Assembly: GCF_027887165.1 (NCBI RefSeq)
Contig: NC_077227.1
Span: forward strand, 75,820,305 to 75,884,304
Source of the DNA: Monodelphis domestica
Lineage: Eukaryota; Chordata; Mammalia; Didelphimorphia; Didelphidae
DNA length: 64,000 nucleotides
Direction: 5' to 3'
Positions 33,225 through 45,989 of this stretch are shown piece by piece. Both the position numbers and the translations under genes were made by a program. Position 1 is the first letter of the stretch; each line of letters starts with the position of its first letter. The notes under the pieces are model-generated. The model saw only the letters and a program-made list of their open reading frames with translations, was not told where the DNA came from and made no database searches.

Positions 33225-34483
33225 TAGGATGGTACAAACCTATGCATGTCTGGAGGACATGGGAAGGAGGCAGTGGAGAGACAGAGGTTGAAGTTAACTG
33301 AGAGGGAGTATGAGGGAGATGTTAGGTGGGTAATGTAGGAAAAGTCCCTTAGGATCTGGGAAGAGATTTTGATCCAGAGGCAAATGGAGAAGTCCACTTT
33401 AGAGAGGAAGAGGCTTAGTTTACTCCTGTGAGACTGCAGAAATGAAAGGATAGAGACAGAGACTGATGATATGTTGAAGTAAACATTAGAAAATGGGCAT
33501 ATAAAGGCAAAAAAAGGTCCAGCACAGCTTCTGTGGAAGAATTATCAGAGCAGACTAGAGATAGAAAAACAGACAAAATAGTGGTGACCAGAGAAAAGGC
33601 AGTAATGACTACTTCATGGTAGAAGCAGATGGAGACCCTTCCAATTCTCTGTCTCTCTTATGCACACACACATACATGAAATAACATGTCAGCCATCACA
33701 GTCAAATTCATTCCCGCCAATTTCTGAATGAGCTACCCCAGGAGTTCTTTGGGGTCACCTGCATTTTAGGGGAGTGGAAATGTGGGGATAGTGATGTTTC
33801 ATCATCCTTGGAAACCCCACACAGTAGCTTCATATCATGAAAAATGACTATTTGACTTTCTTCTACACAACCAGACCCAGGCATTCATATCCACACTTGG
33901 GCCCAGGGGCAGACTTTCAATAAAAACTGCCCGATAATGGACACATGGCTAACCCATAAATACATCTCCACCGATCTCTTACTAGGACATTCCTCACTGC
34001 TCCTTCCTCTTCAGAGGCAATATGTTGCAGTGGTAAGAACACCACAGCTGAGATAGAAAGACTTGGCTTTCAATTTGGGTTTGGCTCCAGATGTGCTGAA
34101 GTCAGCTTAAAAGGGCTTTCTTGAGCTGATTGTTAAATTTCTGGTAGAAGCGATTACAACTCAGAAATGAGCAAATGACACAAATCAAGACCTGATTGAT
34201 TGTTTTGACAATTGAACCTGATGGAGAAAAAGTCAATAATACAAATTAAACATAAAATTATGTCATGTACATCCTCCCTTCCCCTGCTCCCAACCTCCAG
34301 AGAACCAGTTGTTCAACTTATCAGTGTGCCCTTGATTCTGCCTACATCTAAATATGTGCTCTTGATGGGTCTCAGTTTCCTCATCTGTAAAATGAGAGGT
34401 TTTAACTGGATGACTTTCCAGTTCTAAATTATGATCTTTGCAGAGGCAGCACTTTTACTTGACAGTCTGCTCAGTGTAATTCT
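33225..34483. other. Unassigned sequence to the gap (copy 1)
   Basis: No gene seen. Near 34363-34410 GGGTCTCAGTTTCCTCATCTGTAAAATGAGAGG is a MIR-like fragment. The same stretch is present in copy 2 (37692-38949). Confidence 0.5.
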
Positions 34484-34683
34484 NNNNNNNNNNNNNNNNN
34501 NNNNNNNNNNNNNNNNNNNNNNNNNNNNNNNNNNNNNNNNNNNNNNNNNNNNNNNNNNNNNNNNNNNNNNNNNNNNNNNNNNNNNNNNNNNNNNNNNNNN
34601 NNNNNNNNNNNNNNNNNNNNNNNNNNNNNNNNNNNNNNNNNNNNNNNNNNNNNNNNNNNNNNNNNNNNNNNNNNNNNNNNNNN
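34484..34683. other. Assembly gap (200 N)
   Basis: Exactly 200 N. The round length suggests a placeholder rather than a measured gap. It lies precisely between two near-identical 4.27-kb segments. Confidence 0.99.
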
Positions 34684-34716
34684 GTTAGGGAAACTAAGGT
34701 TTATTGCCCCCCCCCT

Positions 34717-34913
34717 TGGGGACATCTAGGTGGTCCAGTGGATTGAGAGCCAGGCATACATATGGGAAGTCCTGGGTTCAAACGTGACCTCAGATATTTC
34801 CTAGTTGTGTGATGTTAGGCAAGGCATTTGACACACATTGCCTAGACCTTATCTCTGTTCTGCCTTGGAATCAATACATGGTATTAATTCTAAGATAGAA
34901 AGTAAAGGGTTTT
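34717..34913 (+). mobile_element. tRNA-headed marsupial SINE (duplication copy 2)
   Basis: Same element as 30250-30446, offset by 4467. Confidence 0.84.
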
Positions 34914-36122
34914 TAAAAAATCCTACTTTGGTGGTATCATAAGCAAATTAGGAGAGCATGGAATATTTTATCTGTCATATCTGTGGAAAAGGGAAGAATT
35001 TATGACCAAAGAATATAGAGAACTTTATAGGATGTAAAATGAATAATTTTGATTATGTTAAATTTAAAAGGTTTTGCATAAATAAAACCAGTGCAGCCAA
35101 AATTAGAAGGAAAGCAGGAAATTGGGAGAAAATTTTTATAGCAAGTTTCTCTGCTAAAGGCATCATCTCTCAAATCAAAGAAGTGAGTCAAATTTATGAG
35201 AATAATAGTCATTCCCCAAATGATAATGGTCAAATGATATAAACAGGCAGTTTTCAGACAAAGAAATCACTATTAGAGATATGCAAATTAAAACACCTCC
35301 GAGATACTAATTGATTGGCTAACATGACAGAAAAGGAAAAGGACAAGTGCTAGAGAGGATGCAGAAAAATTGGGACATTAATTCTGTATTGGTAGAGTTG
35401 TGAACTGGTTCACCTCTTCTGGAGAATAATTTGTAACTCAGCCCAAAGGGCTATAAAACTATACATACCCATTTGACCCAGCAATTCCACTAGTAGGTCT
35501 GTATCCCAAAAATATTTTATTTTTTAAAGGAAAAGGATATTTATTTTTATTTATACCAGCTGTTTTTGTGGTAGCAAAAAATTGGTCATTGAGGGGATGC
35601 CCTTCAGTTGGGGAATAACTGAACAAGTTGTATATGATTGTAATGGAATAATATTGTGCTCTATAAGAACTGATGAGCATGATGGTTTGAGAAAAACCTG
35701 GAAAGATTTATGAGTTGATGCAAAGTGAGGAGAACCAGAACACTGTACATAGTAACAGCAATAGAGTACTATGATCAGTTGTGAATGACTTCACTTTTCT
35801 CAGAAATACAATAATACATGACTTTTTAAAAAAGAATTTAAGATGAAAAATGTTATCCATCTCCAGAGGAAGAATTGATAAAATCTGAACGCAGACCAAA
35901 ACATACTTTTAAAAACTCTCTTCATTTTTCTTCTTGGTTTTTTTGGTCTGTTTTTCCTTTTACAACATGGCTAATATGGAAATATGTTTTGCATTATTGC
36001 ACATTCATAATCTATATCAAATTGCTTGCCTTCTCCAAGAGGGGGAGGAGAAGAAAGGGAGAGGGAGAGAATTTAGAACTCAAAAAATTTAAAACGAATG
36101 TTAAAAATTATTTTTAGGTATA
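34914..36122 (+). mobile_element. L1 3' fragment (in duplication copy 2)
   Basis: Same element as 30447-31655 at the +4467 offset. Confidence 0.88.
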
Positions 36123-36936
36123 ATTGGAAAAAATCAAATATACAGATTTAAAAACGAAATCTTACCTCAGACACTTATAACTATATGACCCTGGATCATA
36201 GGATAATAGACAGAGATGGAAAGGACATCAGTGGTCAAGTAATCTAATCTTCTCATTTTACAGATGAAGAATCTAGGGTTCATTCAAGATAAGTGACTTG
36301 ACTGAGGTAAGTTAAATGAGTAGTAAGTTAGAATTTGGAATTTGAAGCCAAATCCAACTCTTTCCCCCCATCATTTCTTACTATGTCTCAATAATTTCTT
36401 ATGAACAATTAAGGACAATTACTATGAGTCCTTTAGGCTATTTAAAATTTTTCTGTGAGGTTGAATAAATTTTTTCCAATACCTGATATATGCTTTTATA
36501 GGATAATGGGTTCCTCTTACCAAGTTGTGGAAACTTAAGACTTCCTAGAGACAACTATGAACAGGGGCAAACGAAGCAAGCCAAAGAAAAAATGATTTGT
36601 TTTGAGGGTTATCTCTAAGATTGGATCTGGTACATGTAAATGGAATCTTAGGTGCTAGGTCAAGGATTAATCAAAATAAGGACCTTTTGATTTAATCCAG
36701 AAAACATGTAAAAACACAAGTCAATTCTCTCTGAGGTCCAGAGACAAGGACATAAATAGGAAGCCCCTGGGTTGTCATGGTTTTTCTCCTGATATGGAAA
36801 GGAGTCATATTTAACTTCCCAAGACAATTGCATTAGTTGGAATGGAGCTAGTAGAAAAGTATCACATGAAGGAAGTTTACTTTTCTCCTACTGCTAAATT
36901 GGCATGACTCTACCCAAGTGAGTTGTCCTTTCTTAC

Positions 36937-37140
36937 TTTTTTTTTTAAACCCTTACCTTCTGTCTTAGAATTAATACTGTTTATTAGTTCCAAGGAAGAA
37001 GAGTGGTAAGGACTAGGCATTGGGGGTTAAGTGACTTGCCCAGGGTCATGCAGCCAGAAAGTGTCTGAGGTCAGATTTGAACCTAGGACCTCCTGTCTCT
37101 AGCCCAGGCTCTCAATCCACTGAGCTACTCAGCTGCCCCC
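36937..37140 (-). mobile_element. tRNA-headed marsupial SINE (duplication copy 2)
   Basis: Same element as 32470-32673 at the +4467 offset. Confidence 0.87.
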
Positions 37141-37486
37141 TGAGTTGCCATTTCTTCATCTGGTCTGGGGATCCAAACCACATAGTATGTTCAGGATAAG
37201 CAGTAATTCTGGTAGCAATAGTCTCAAGGTGTCCCAGGTTTTCCATCTTCTTGAAATCTCTGCCACGGTTGAATTTTCCCCAAGTGCCAGATTTCCAGTT
37301 ATGGTTGTCTCTCTGGACCTCAGTTTCCCCATATGTAAAACTAAGGAATTAAGAAAGATGATATCCAAGGACTCATCTATTTAAAATGTTCTTTGATTCC
37401 AATAAAAGACCAATATGAGATTGTCTACTGAATTTTATAGTTCAGACCATAACTTCTCCCTTGCCCTCTTTCTGAGATTATATCAT

Positions 37487-37689
37487 TCCAGAAGCTTTGA
37501 CTTGCTCCATTTTCAATCTGGACTAGTTTGTCTCTCCTTTGGTAGCATGGTGGTGGTCTCCTACTCTCAGTGGCTCACCATATTGGCCACTCACCCAATT
37601 GTCTTGTTCAGAACTCCTAAGCTCAAGTGATCCACCACTCTTAACCTCCCCAGTAACAGGAGCTGGACAGAGCAGCAGTGCCAACTGAA
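37487..37689 (-). pseudogene. RN7SL pseudogene: 7SL (SRP) RNA retropseudogene, second copy in the duplicated segment
   Basis: Identical to the element at 33020-33222, offset by 4467, with CACCATATTG at 37576-37585. It exists only because the enclosing segment appears twice and probably represents the same locus. Confidence 0.78.
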
Positions 37690-38949
37690 AATAGGATGGT
37701 ACAAACCTATGCATGTCTGGAGGACATGGGAAGGAGGCAGTGGAGAGACAGAGGTTGAAGTTAACTGAGAGGGAGTATGAGGGAGATGTTAGGTGGGTAA
37801 TGTAGGAAAAGTCCCTTAGGATCTGGAAGAGATTTTGATCCAGAGGCAAATGGAGAAGTCCACTTTAGAGAGGAAGAGGCTTAGTTTACTCCTGTGAGAC
37901 TGCAGAAATGAAAGGATAGAGACAGAGACTGATGATATGTTGAAGTAAACATTAGAAAATGGGCATATAAAGGCAAAAAAAGGTCCAGCACAGCTTCTGT
38001 GGAAGAATTATCAGAGCAGACTAGAGATAGAAAAACAGACAAAATAGTGGTGACCAGAGAAAAGGCAGTAATGACTACTTCATGGTAGAAGCAGATGGAG
38101 ACCCTTCCAATTCTCTGTCTCTCTTATGCACACACACATACATGAAATAACATGTCAGCCATCACAGTCAAATTCATTCCCGCCAATTTCTGAATGAGCT
38201 ACCCCAGGAGTTCTTTGGGGTCACCTGCATTTTAGGGGAGTGGAAATGTGGGGATAGTGATGTTTCATCATCCTTGGAAACCCCACACAGTAGCTTCATA
38301 TCATGAAAAATGACTATTTGACTTTCTTCTACACAACCAGACCCAGGCATTCATATCCACACTTGGGCCCAGGGGCAGACTTTCAATAAAAACTGCCCGA
38401 TAATGGACACATGGCTAACCCATAAATACATCTCCACCGATCTCTTACTAGGACATTCCTCACTGCTCCTTCCTCTTCAGAGGCAATATGTTGCAGTGGT
38501 AAGAACACTACAGCTGAGATAGAAAGACTTGGCTTTCAATTTGGGTTTGGCTCCAGATGTGCTGAAGTCAGCTTAAAAGGGCTTTCTTGAGCTGATTGTT
38601 AAATTTCTGGTAGAAGCGATTACAACTCAGAAATGAGCAAATGACACAAATCAAGACCTGATTGATTGTTTTGACAATTGAACCTGATGGAGAAAAAGTC
38701 AATAATACAAATTAAACATAAAATTATGTCATGTACATCCTCCCTTCCCCTGCTCCCAACCTCCAGAGAACCAGTTGTTCAACTTATCAGTGTGCCCTTG
38801 ATTCTGCCTACATCTAAATATGTGCTCTTGATGGGTCTCAGTTTCCTCATCTGTAAAATGAGAGGTTTTAACTGGATGACTTTCCAGTTCTAAATTATGA
38901 TCTTTGCAGAGGCAGCACTTTTACTTGACAGTCTGCTCAGTGTAATTCT

Positions 38950-39690
38950 TTGGTCTCAAACCTTTCTTGCAGGCTTCCCCAACCTCCATTCCAGTTATTG
39001 ATGTGCTTGTTGCTGTGGACATGGTTTCTCTTTCAAACCGCAGCAGCTGCTCTGCTCCAGCTCCCAGATGGGACCACTATCCATCACTTGATTGTCTCCA
39101 ATCAGGGAACCTGAACCCCAGAACAGCTTGTTTACTTCTAGGTCTTTCTCTCTCAGTAGCCAGAAGGAACCTTGTACCAGAAGTGAATCTCCTCTGTTAT
39201 CTCTTACCATTCCAGTGAAGGAAGTCTTACTGCTGAGCTCCTGGCTTCTTGCTCCTTGCCATATGAAGGCAAGGGACAAAGATGAGAGGCTCCAGCCTGG
39301 CCCACAAGGAAGATGAGCTCTCTTTCCACTAGCAACACAAGAACCCTAATTTGCTATGGATTTTTGACTTCTCATTCACTAAGCACAACAAGTATTTAAT
39401 GTATAATTAAGTACAAACCTATAAGAGGTCTATCTTAGTCTGGGAATGCTATGGTCCAAAGGGAGGGCCTGATTATGTACAGATACAGGGAGCACCTATA
39501 ACACCTGTTTTGGCAAACTAATTTCTTGTTCTGCCAGACTGTGGATCCTTCTGTGGAGATGGGCAGGTGTTCTGGTTTTTCTCTGTAGGATATGTGCTCT
39601 GGCACCTTGCCAAAGGTGATTTACTTTTTGGTGATGAAGAAGCAACTCCTGCTTTGAGTTGCATTAAAAGTGACTGGTCAAAGAATCAAG
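38950..39690. other. Unassigned unique sequence after the duplication
   Basis: Overlapping short frames at 38967-39316 on both strands; none resembles a known protein. No repeat recognised. Confidence 0.5.
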
Positions 39691-39694
39691 AGGA

Positions 39695-40035
<341 letters not shown>

Positions 40036-40702
40036 TTTCATATATATCAAAGGGAGAGGGGGGGCATTTCTCTCCTCCCCCTGCCAATAGCTATAAGGAC
40101 ATGACCAAAAAAAACCCTTATACTTATCTAAGCAAATCTGAATACTGACCAACTTGTTCTGCTTTCTGTTTTCTACCATGCACCAGGCCAGTGACCACAG
40201 ATCCTTCTTCACTATTGCTGGAAGTCCAAAAGAGAAAATGCTGGAAGAATCCCAAACGAGAGCCAGCTGTTCCTCCTCAGCAGCTCCTCTTATAATCCAG
40301 CAGTGAGTGGCTTTTCCTGATTCTGCGGCCAATCAGCTTCAATGCAACCTCATCACTGTCGACCAGTCAGGAGCTGTAGCATCATCTCAACAAGAGGCCA
40401 GAGCATACATCCCACAGAGAGGGACCAGAGCACATGCCTAGCAATATGGAAAGTGTCCCTGACCAACAGATTGGAGGGTTCCACAATCACTCTCATTACA
40501 AATGTAAAAGGAATTGCCAAAAGGATGTTAATTGTCAAGATGAATGGAATATTTAAAACCAAGAGACTGGACTATTTTATGACAGGCACACTAAGAGACT
40601 ACCATGGGCATGCCAGAGAGAGACCTCATGTACAGTGAACCTACTTCGTAGAGATGAGTGGGAGAGGTTGTTCTTCCCATAACAGCAATAAAAGGACCCC
40701 CC

Positions 40703-40704
<2 letters not shown>
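40036..40704. other. Unassigned sequence between microsatellites
   Basis: A 98-codon plus frame at 40342-40638 (MQPHHCRPVRSCS...) overlaps minus frames of equal quality; no domain recognised. Confidence 0.5.
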
Positions 40705-40750
<46 letters not shown>

Positions 40751-40752
40751 AC
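40705..40752. repeat. (AC)n microsatellite
   Basis: About 24 AC units with one AT interruption near 40745. Confidence 0.97.
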
Positions 40753-41054
40753 TATTCACATTCTGTTGGACAGTCATGGGTACAAGGTTTCAGTTTCCCA
40801 GAAACAGGGAAACCCAGAGATCTATTGGGAGTCCAGGTAGAGAAAAATATGGAGATGGCTTGCTAGGGTATTTAGAAGAAACTCTGGAGCTAGAGGGAGA
40901 GGAAAGACAATGAGTGGTGCCTCCTCACTGAAGATGGAAATTGTCTATTGTTTATTTAACAAGGTACAAGGAGTTAGAGTAGATGTTGGGAAGAGTATGT
41001 CCTCTTTCCTTCATGGACTTTGTAAATGGAATATGGAAATGGATTTCCCTAAAA

Positions 41055-41230
41055 TATTCCCTTATTTGATTCTCATAACAACCCTAGGAAATAGGTGCTA
41101 TTATAATCTTCATTTTGAAGTTGAGAAAACTGAGGCAAACAGAGATTGAATGGCTTGCTCAAGGTTACCCAGCTAGTGACTGAGGCTGATTTTGAATTCA
41201 GGTCTTCCTGACTCCAGACCCAGAACTCTG
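41055..41230 (+). mobile_element. MIR
   Basis: CTCATAACAACCCTAGGAAAT, GAGAAAACTGAGGCAAACAG, TTACCCAGCTAGTGACTGAGG, GGTCTTCCTGACTCCAGACC, in MIR order. Confidence 0.8.
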
Positions 41231-41246
41231 TTGTGGGGGGGGGGGG

Positions 41247-41402
41247 GCAGCTAGGTGGCACAGTGGATAGAGTGCCAGGCCTGGAATTAGAAGGACTTGG
41301 GTTCAAATCTGACCCCAGGCATTTTCTTTCTGTGGGACCTTGAGCAAATTACTTGATCCTGCTTGCCTAGCCTTTGCCCTTCTGTCTTGTTTCTAACACA
41401 GA
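41247..41402 (+). mobile_element. tRNA-headed SINE variant after a G13 run
   Basis: A run of 13 G (41235-41247) leads into GCAGCTAGGTGGCACAGTGG, GGTTCAAATCTGACC, then TTGCCTAGCC and a shortened tail. The head is MAR1-like while the second half is like the tRNA-headed family. Confidence 0.7.
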
Positions 41403-41496
41403 AAAGAAAAAACAACAACAACAACAAAACTTTATTGTGAATCTAATATGCCACCTAGATGTCTGAATTTGTATTTACATAATTTCATTTGATCAA

Positions 41497-42924
41497 TGTA
41501 AGATTAAAATTAATACCCAATAACTCTAAGCATTATATTTATAAGATTTATTAATAATCACTTAAAGTAGAGGAAATAAAAAACAAAAGTAAAAGCCTGA
41601 GTAAAGAGAAGTTTTCCCAGCTGAGTTAGCAGGAGAAGAGAGCGAGAGGTGGCATTACAGAAACTTTATCTCCAAAATGTAAGGATGTAACGTGAGGATG
41701 AAAGTGGGATTCTGGAAATGAAGTCCTGGGGTACAAAATTCTAGTAACACAATCCCTCCTATGATTCCATTGGAAAATGAGCATGTAGAAATCTCACAGA
41801 TCCAAATGTTTAGTTTACACATGGAATCAGAACACATCACCAACTTAATCTCTAAAGATCTTTAATTAGAGGTACATACAATATTGCAGTTTCTAAAAGG
41901 AAATCACAATAATTTGGGGATAAGAGATAAATTAAAAAAAAAGAGCAAAACCAATGATTGCTACATTTGACAAAAAGTCAATTTGGGGGCAGACCCCTTT
42001 GGCATAAGAGTATACATTCAAAATAAATGCCTTCAACCCCCACAGTTCAAATCACCACATCCCAAAGTTGACTCTGGATCTTTTGGTACAGTGTGAAGTT
42101 TCTGCAGGCATCTTCATGGTGCCTTCTCCAAACAGTTCACTTTATTGATTTGGGGAGGGAGGAAGTTTCTTATCCTAAAATTACTCTCAAAAGAATTTAA
42201 ACTTTTCATTATAGGATAATAATATAATCCCCACCCTGAGAAGGGTGTTGACAAACACATGGATCATCCAGGGATACATGGCTGAGTTATGAAGTATATG
42301 AATCAATTGTCAAAAGAAATAAAAAACATCAAAAAATCCAAACAAAAGAGAAAAAATAACTTCTGGATGAAATATAAAATATCAAAGTCTTATATGTAAA
42401 AATTCTAAGTAAGAAAAAATAAAACTATAATAGATCCTTGAATCAGGACCCAATTAAAGTGGTTTATGTCCCACAAACCTATAGTAGAAATTATGCATTT
42501 AACCAATCAACAGCCAGGACTACAAAAAAATTGCCACACTATAAAAGACAGAAAAGGGACTAGATTTTGATGCAGACAGGAAATAGCATTCCTTGGTTTG
42601 ATTATGCCTTTGCTCTGAGGGATAGAGGAGTCAGAATGGCAGGCAAAGTGAGGTACTTGGTAGAAATGTGGATCTGACAAAAGGGAATCCCTGCATCTGA
42701 CTTTGCCCATAGCCACTTCCTCAAACTCCAAAATAAATTCAAGTCCCCTGTTTTGGCACAGAATCTCATCAATCCCACCAGGATTGGTTGGTCTCCTTGA
42801 CCTGGTGCTTGTTGGCACTGTGCAGATTAATTTTGTGCTTCTTGGCACTATGCAGTGGCTCTTTTATGATCCCTTCTCCTGGAATCAGACACAATCATTA
42901 ATAAAAGTCCCATAATATTAAACA
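41497..42924 (-). mobile_element. LTR-like endogenous retroviral element (fossil)
   Basis: In minus orientation it runs from TGTTTAATATTATGGGAC to ATTTTAATCTTACA, so it has TG..CA ends. A five-base direct repeat ATCAA flanks it (41492-41496, 42925-42929). Near the 3' end AATAAATCTTATAAATATAA resembles an R region. At about 1.4 kb it is long for a single LTR and may include internal sequence. The 5-base duplication would fit a class III (ERVL-like) or similar element; this is tentative. Confidence 0.45.
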
Positions 42925-42929
42925 ATCAA

Positions 42930-43657
42930 TGGCAGGATTCCATAGTCTAAAGCCTTGGGGTATGCATTGACATTAGGGCTAATGGACATTTTAAACTTAC
43001 CCTAGTACAAAATCAAAAAAACACTAATACTGGTAACATGTGCTTCAAATACAAAAAAAAAAGAGAAAAAAGAAAACTCAAATACTCTATTGCACATAAA
43101 ACGAAGAATAATAATAAAATTAAAAAAAATTTAAAAGTGTATAGTTCACAATCAGTGGCACATTGTTTTTGCCCAGGAGAGGCACAATACAAAGGTTCCT
43201 TACCCAAAAATGAGATCCATTTCCTTTTTAACTTGACCATGATCCATAGCATGAGTACACATAATTTTCACCAAATAACAGATTTATAAAACAGTAGTAT
43301 AACAGGTAATGCACATTCAAAGAAATACCAAAATCCTCAAATTACAAGAGCCCATTTAGTGACAATAGCAAACAAATTCACTATCATTATGATTCACATG
43401 ATTCTACAGTCACTTTCTGTGTGACATTTACAAAAAATATGAAACTCATGGATACTTGCCACAAGTTCTATAGATCTAGCCAATCTTTCAACCTTGGCTG
43501 AGATATTTTTAACAAAGTCTATTACTACCATCATTCCAAAATTTGGCAGAGGAGCCCAGAAAAAAAAAAAAACAAAACCAAAAACCTCTGTACTACTGAT
43601 GAAGACCTTTTGGGTCTAAAATGTCACCAAGAAGCCAGATCATTCTAGTGGAAGGTG
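42930..43657. other. Unassigned AT-rich sequence between two LTR-like fossils
   Basis: A-rich, with several A runs (43055-43125, 43560-43572). It might be internal sequence of one of the flanking elements, but I recognise no retroviral feature in it. Confidence 0.4.
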
Positions 43658-44678
43658 TGTTAAAAAAAAACAACAAAAGATAAAATGAGGGAAGTTTGTA
43701 CCCCAAGGGAAGCTTGGACTTTCAGTATGGATAAGGGGAAAGAGAGGAGAAACTCCCACCTCAAAGCTGGGTTCAGGGGAGATAGCAGATGTAACTAGTT
43801 GGCTCAGAGAGAGGAGAGGGGGTTTGAAGATTTTCCCCCTTCTGCCTTCCCTCTTTAGCTAAAGCTTCTCTCCCCAATTTGCTCTTGTCCCTCTTGTCCC
43901 CCCTCCACTACTCGAGACCAAAAGGTCTCCCCTTGATCCATTCAGTCACACTCAGCTTGGGGAACAGATAACTTTTAATGTTAACTCAATCAGATAATAC
44001 AAAAGGAATAACGGGCAGGGAAGAATGGGAAAAGGAAAGTGGGGAAAGGGGTCACTGTCTCTATATAAGCCCTTTTCCTCCCTCCTTGAGTTTGGGGGAA
44101 CTCAGGCCTTGGCAGCCTGAGCCCCCTGAGAGGAAATCAGGTTGACTCACCCCTGGGCAACAGGAGCTGAGGTAAAAAGTCTGCTCAGGTTGCTCTTCAG
44201 AAAGTCCCTTCAATTGGGAAGTTTTGGGGGGAAAGATTTCCAATCACCAGCAGGAAAAATAGGTAACCCTCAGGAGAAAGTCTTTTTCCCAACTTCTCTC
44301 TTTGGCTTCTCAAGACTGAGAGAGCCTCACTGTTCTCCAAGCCAGAGACTACTTCTCCTCTGAATTTTACTCCTGGGACCCCTCCCCTGCCCAGGTGATC
44401 AATTTCACATATTCTTCAGTCTGGAACTTTTTCTCTAGTGCCAGCCTCTGTCACAAAGGGCAGAGTAAGTTAAAGAGTTACAAAAAACCCCCCCAAAAGC
44501 AAAAAATAAACCCAGTCTAGTGGTTACAAAGCCCCCTGGGAAAACCTTCCCACTTCCTGGATGAGATTATAACCCATTATGAGGTAACCAAGCCCCTTGG
44601 GAAACCTCCCTCTTCTGGTAAGAGACTGTAATAGCATAAAGGGCATTGTATTCTTTGATCTGCATTCCTATTCCAACA
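43658..44678 (-). mobile_element. LTR-like endogenous retroviral element (fossil)
   Basis: In minus orientation it starts TGTTGGAATAGGAATG, has a TATA element (CTATATAAG on the plus strand, 44060-44068), a following ATTAAA (plus-strand TTTAAT at 43975-43980) and ends TTTTAACA, so the ends are TGTT..AACA. I find no clear target-site duplication; the right edge abuts an L1 fragment. Confidence 0.45.
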
Positions 44679-44679
44679 G

Positions 44680-45060
44680 TTCTTTCTCTGGAGGTGGATA
44701 GCATTCATTCTTTGTCACAAATCCCTCAGAACTGTCCTGGATTACTGTATTGCTAAGAGTAGCTAAGTCTATCACAATCAATCATTCCACAATATTGCTG
44801 TTACTGTGTATAGTGCTCTCCTAGTTCTGCCTACTTCACTCTGTATCAATTTCTGAAGATCTTTCCAGCTCTTTCTGAAATTATCCTGTTCATCTTTTCT
44901 TATAGCACAATGGTATTCCAACACCAACATGTGCCACAATTTGTTCAGCCATTCCCCAATTGATGAACATCCCTTCAATTTCTAATTCTTTGCTACCACA
45001 AAAAGAATAGTTATTAATATTTTTGTACAAGTAGGTCCTTTCCTCATTTTTGGCTCTCTT
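44680..45060 (-). mobile_element. L1 ORF2 tail fragment
   Basis: The minus strand reads [20 protein letters not shown] in the frame at 44778-44978, the same ORF2 tail seen in the other copies. It abuts the LTR-like element ending at 44678. Confidence 0.8.
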
Positions 45061-45430
45061 TGACATATAGACCTTAAAAACAATTTTAAATATTCATTTT
45101 ATTTTTAAATTTTCAGTTTCAAATTCTCTCCCATCCTCTTTCCCTTCCTCCCCTTTCCCTTCCCTGAGACAGTAAAGAAGCTGATGTGTTTTTTTAATTG
45201 TATGTATTCAATCATGTAAAATAGTTTCCATATTAGTCATTTTGTGGAAAAGATCTTGAAAGAAAAGAAGAAAGTGAAATATAATTATGTTTTCATTTGT
45301 GTTCAGACTCCACCAGTTCTTTCTCTGCTGGCAGATGGCGTTTTTCATCAGAAGTCTTTTGGATTGTCTTAGATCACTGTATTGCTGAGAATAGCAAGGC
45401 TATTCACACTTGTTCATCAAACAAAATTGT
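45061..45430 (-). mobile_element. L1 3' fragment, second piece
   Basis: The stretch from the T/C-rich tract (45110-45175) to GTTACTGGGTACAGTG (about 45428) repeats the 3' UTR and distal ORF2 layout of the copies at 13335 and 44680. It is a separate, older insertion or a rearranged part of the neighbouring copy. Confidence 0.6.
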
Positions 45431-45620
45431 TACTGGGTACAGTGTAGAACAGATTCTTAACCTAGTGTTCACAAATACTACCAGTGTGAGATTTCAGGGG
45501 GTTCCTGAATTTAGATGGGAAAAAAATTAAGTCTTTATTTTCACTAACCTTTAACTGAAATTTAGCATTTTTCTCAATGATTTTAAAACAATCTGAAAAG
45601 AAGTCCAGGGACATGGGTGG
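45430..45620. mobile_element. Ancient hAT-type MITE fragment
   Basis: AGATTCTTAACCTAGTGTTC, then TTAAGTCTTTATTTTCACTAACC and TTTAACTGAAATTTAGCATT. The same ordered text recurs at 55840-56010. The 'ggttcttaacc' end is typical of old mammalian hAT MITEs. Confidence 0.5.
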
Positions 45621-45989
45621 ATTGATAAATGTTTAATAACCAGCTCGCTAGGAAGAATATATACACAACACATTTTAAAATTTAATTTGCATCATTAACA
45701 TATTCTTCATTACTTTCTTAAGTCTAGCCAATAAACAAAAGAATAACCCAAGCTCTGATTTGTAGTTTTTGCTCATTTCCAAGGAATATGGGCTCACACT
45801 CCTGTAACTAGTTCTACCACAACCTTATAGGTTTCACTGGGGTACCAAAGGGCTCTGCAATGCTAAAAAGGTTTAGAGTCTTTGTCCTTCAGAAAACTGA
45901 GCTACAGTCATAACTGAGTTATGATTTGCCCAAGGACACAGTAAGTCAGGATTTCAAGTAGAGTTCTCTGACCTCTAATACAGAGTTCT

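Larger units (their letters stand above)
30216..34483 (+). repeat. Direct duplication, copy 1 (ends at gap)
   Basis: 4268 bases from GTTAGGGAAACTAAGG to the last base before the gap. The same sequence restarts immediately after the gap at 34684. By eye I find three substitutions (32800 A/G, 32860 T/C, 34043 C/T) and two one-base length differences (a C run near 30239 and a G run near 33358). That is about 99.9% identity, the level expected of two alleles. Confidence 0.97.
34684..38949 (+). repeat. Direct duplication, copy 2 (starts at gap)
   Basis: 4266 bases, matching copy 1 at a constant offset of 4467-4468, dropping to 4466 after a one-base deletion near 37826. It continues into unique sequence at 38950. 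All repeats inside copy 1 (SINEs, L1, 7SL pseudogene, MIR) recur here at the same offset. Confidence 0.97.

Noticed and set aside
30216-38949. A genuine recent tandem duplication
   Set aside because: Possible in principle, but copy boundaries coincide exactly with a round-number gap, which points to unmerged overlapping contigs.
38967-39316. Overlapping frames of 74-94 codons as a gene just after the duplication
   Set aside because: No recognised domain on any strand and no splice context.
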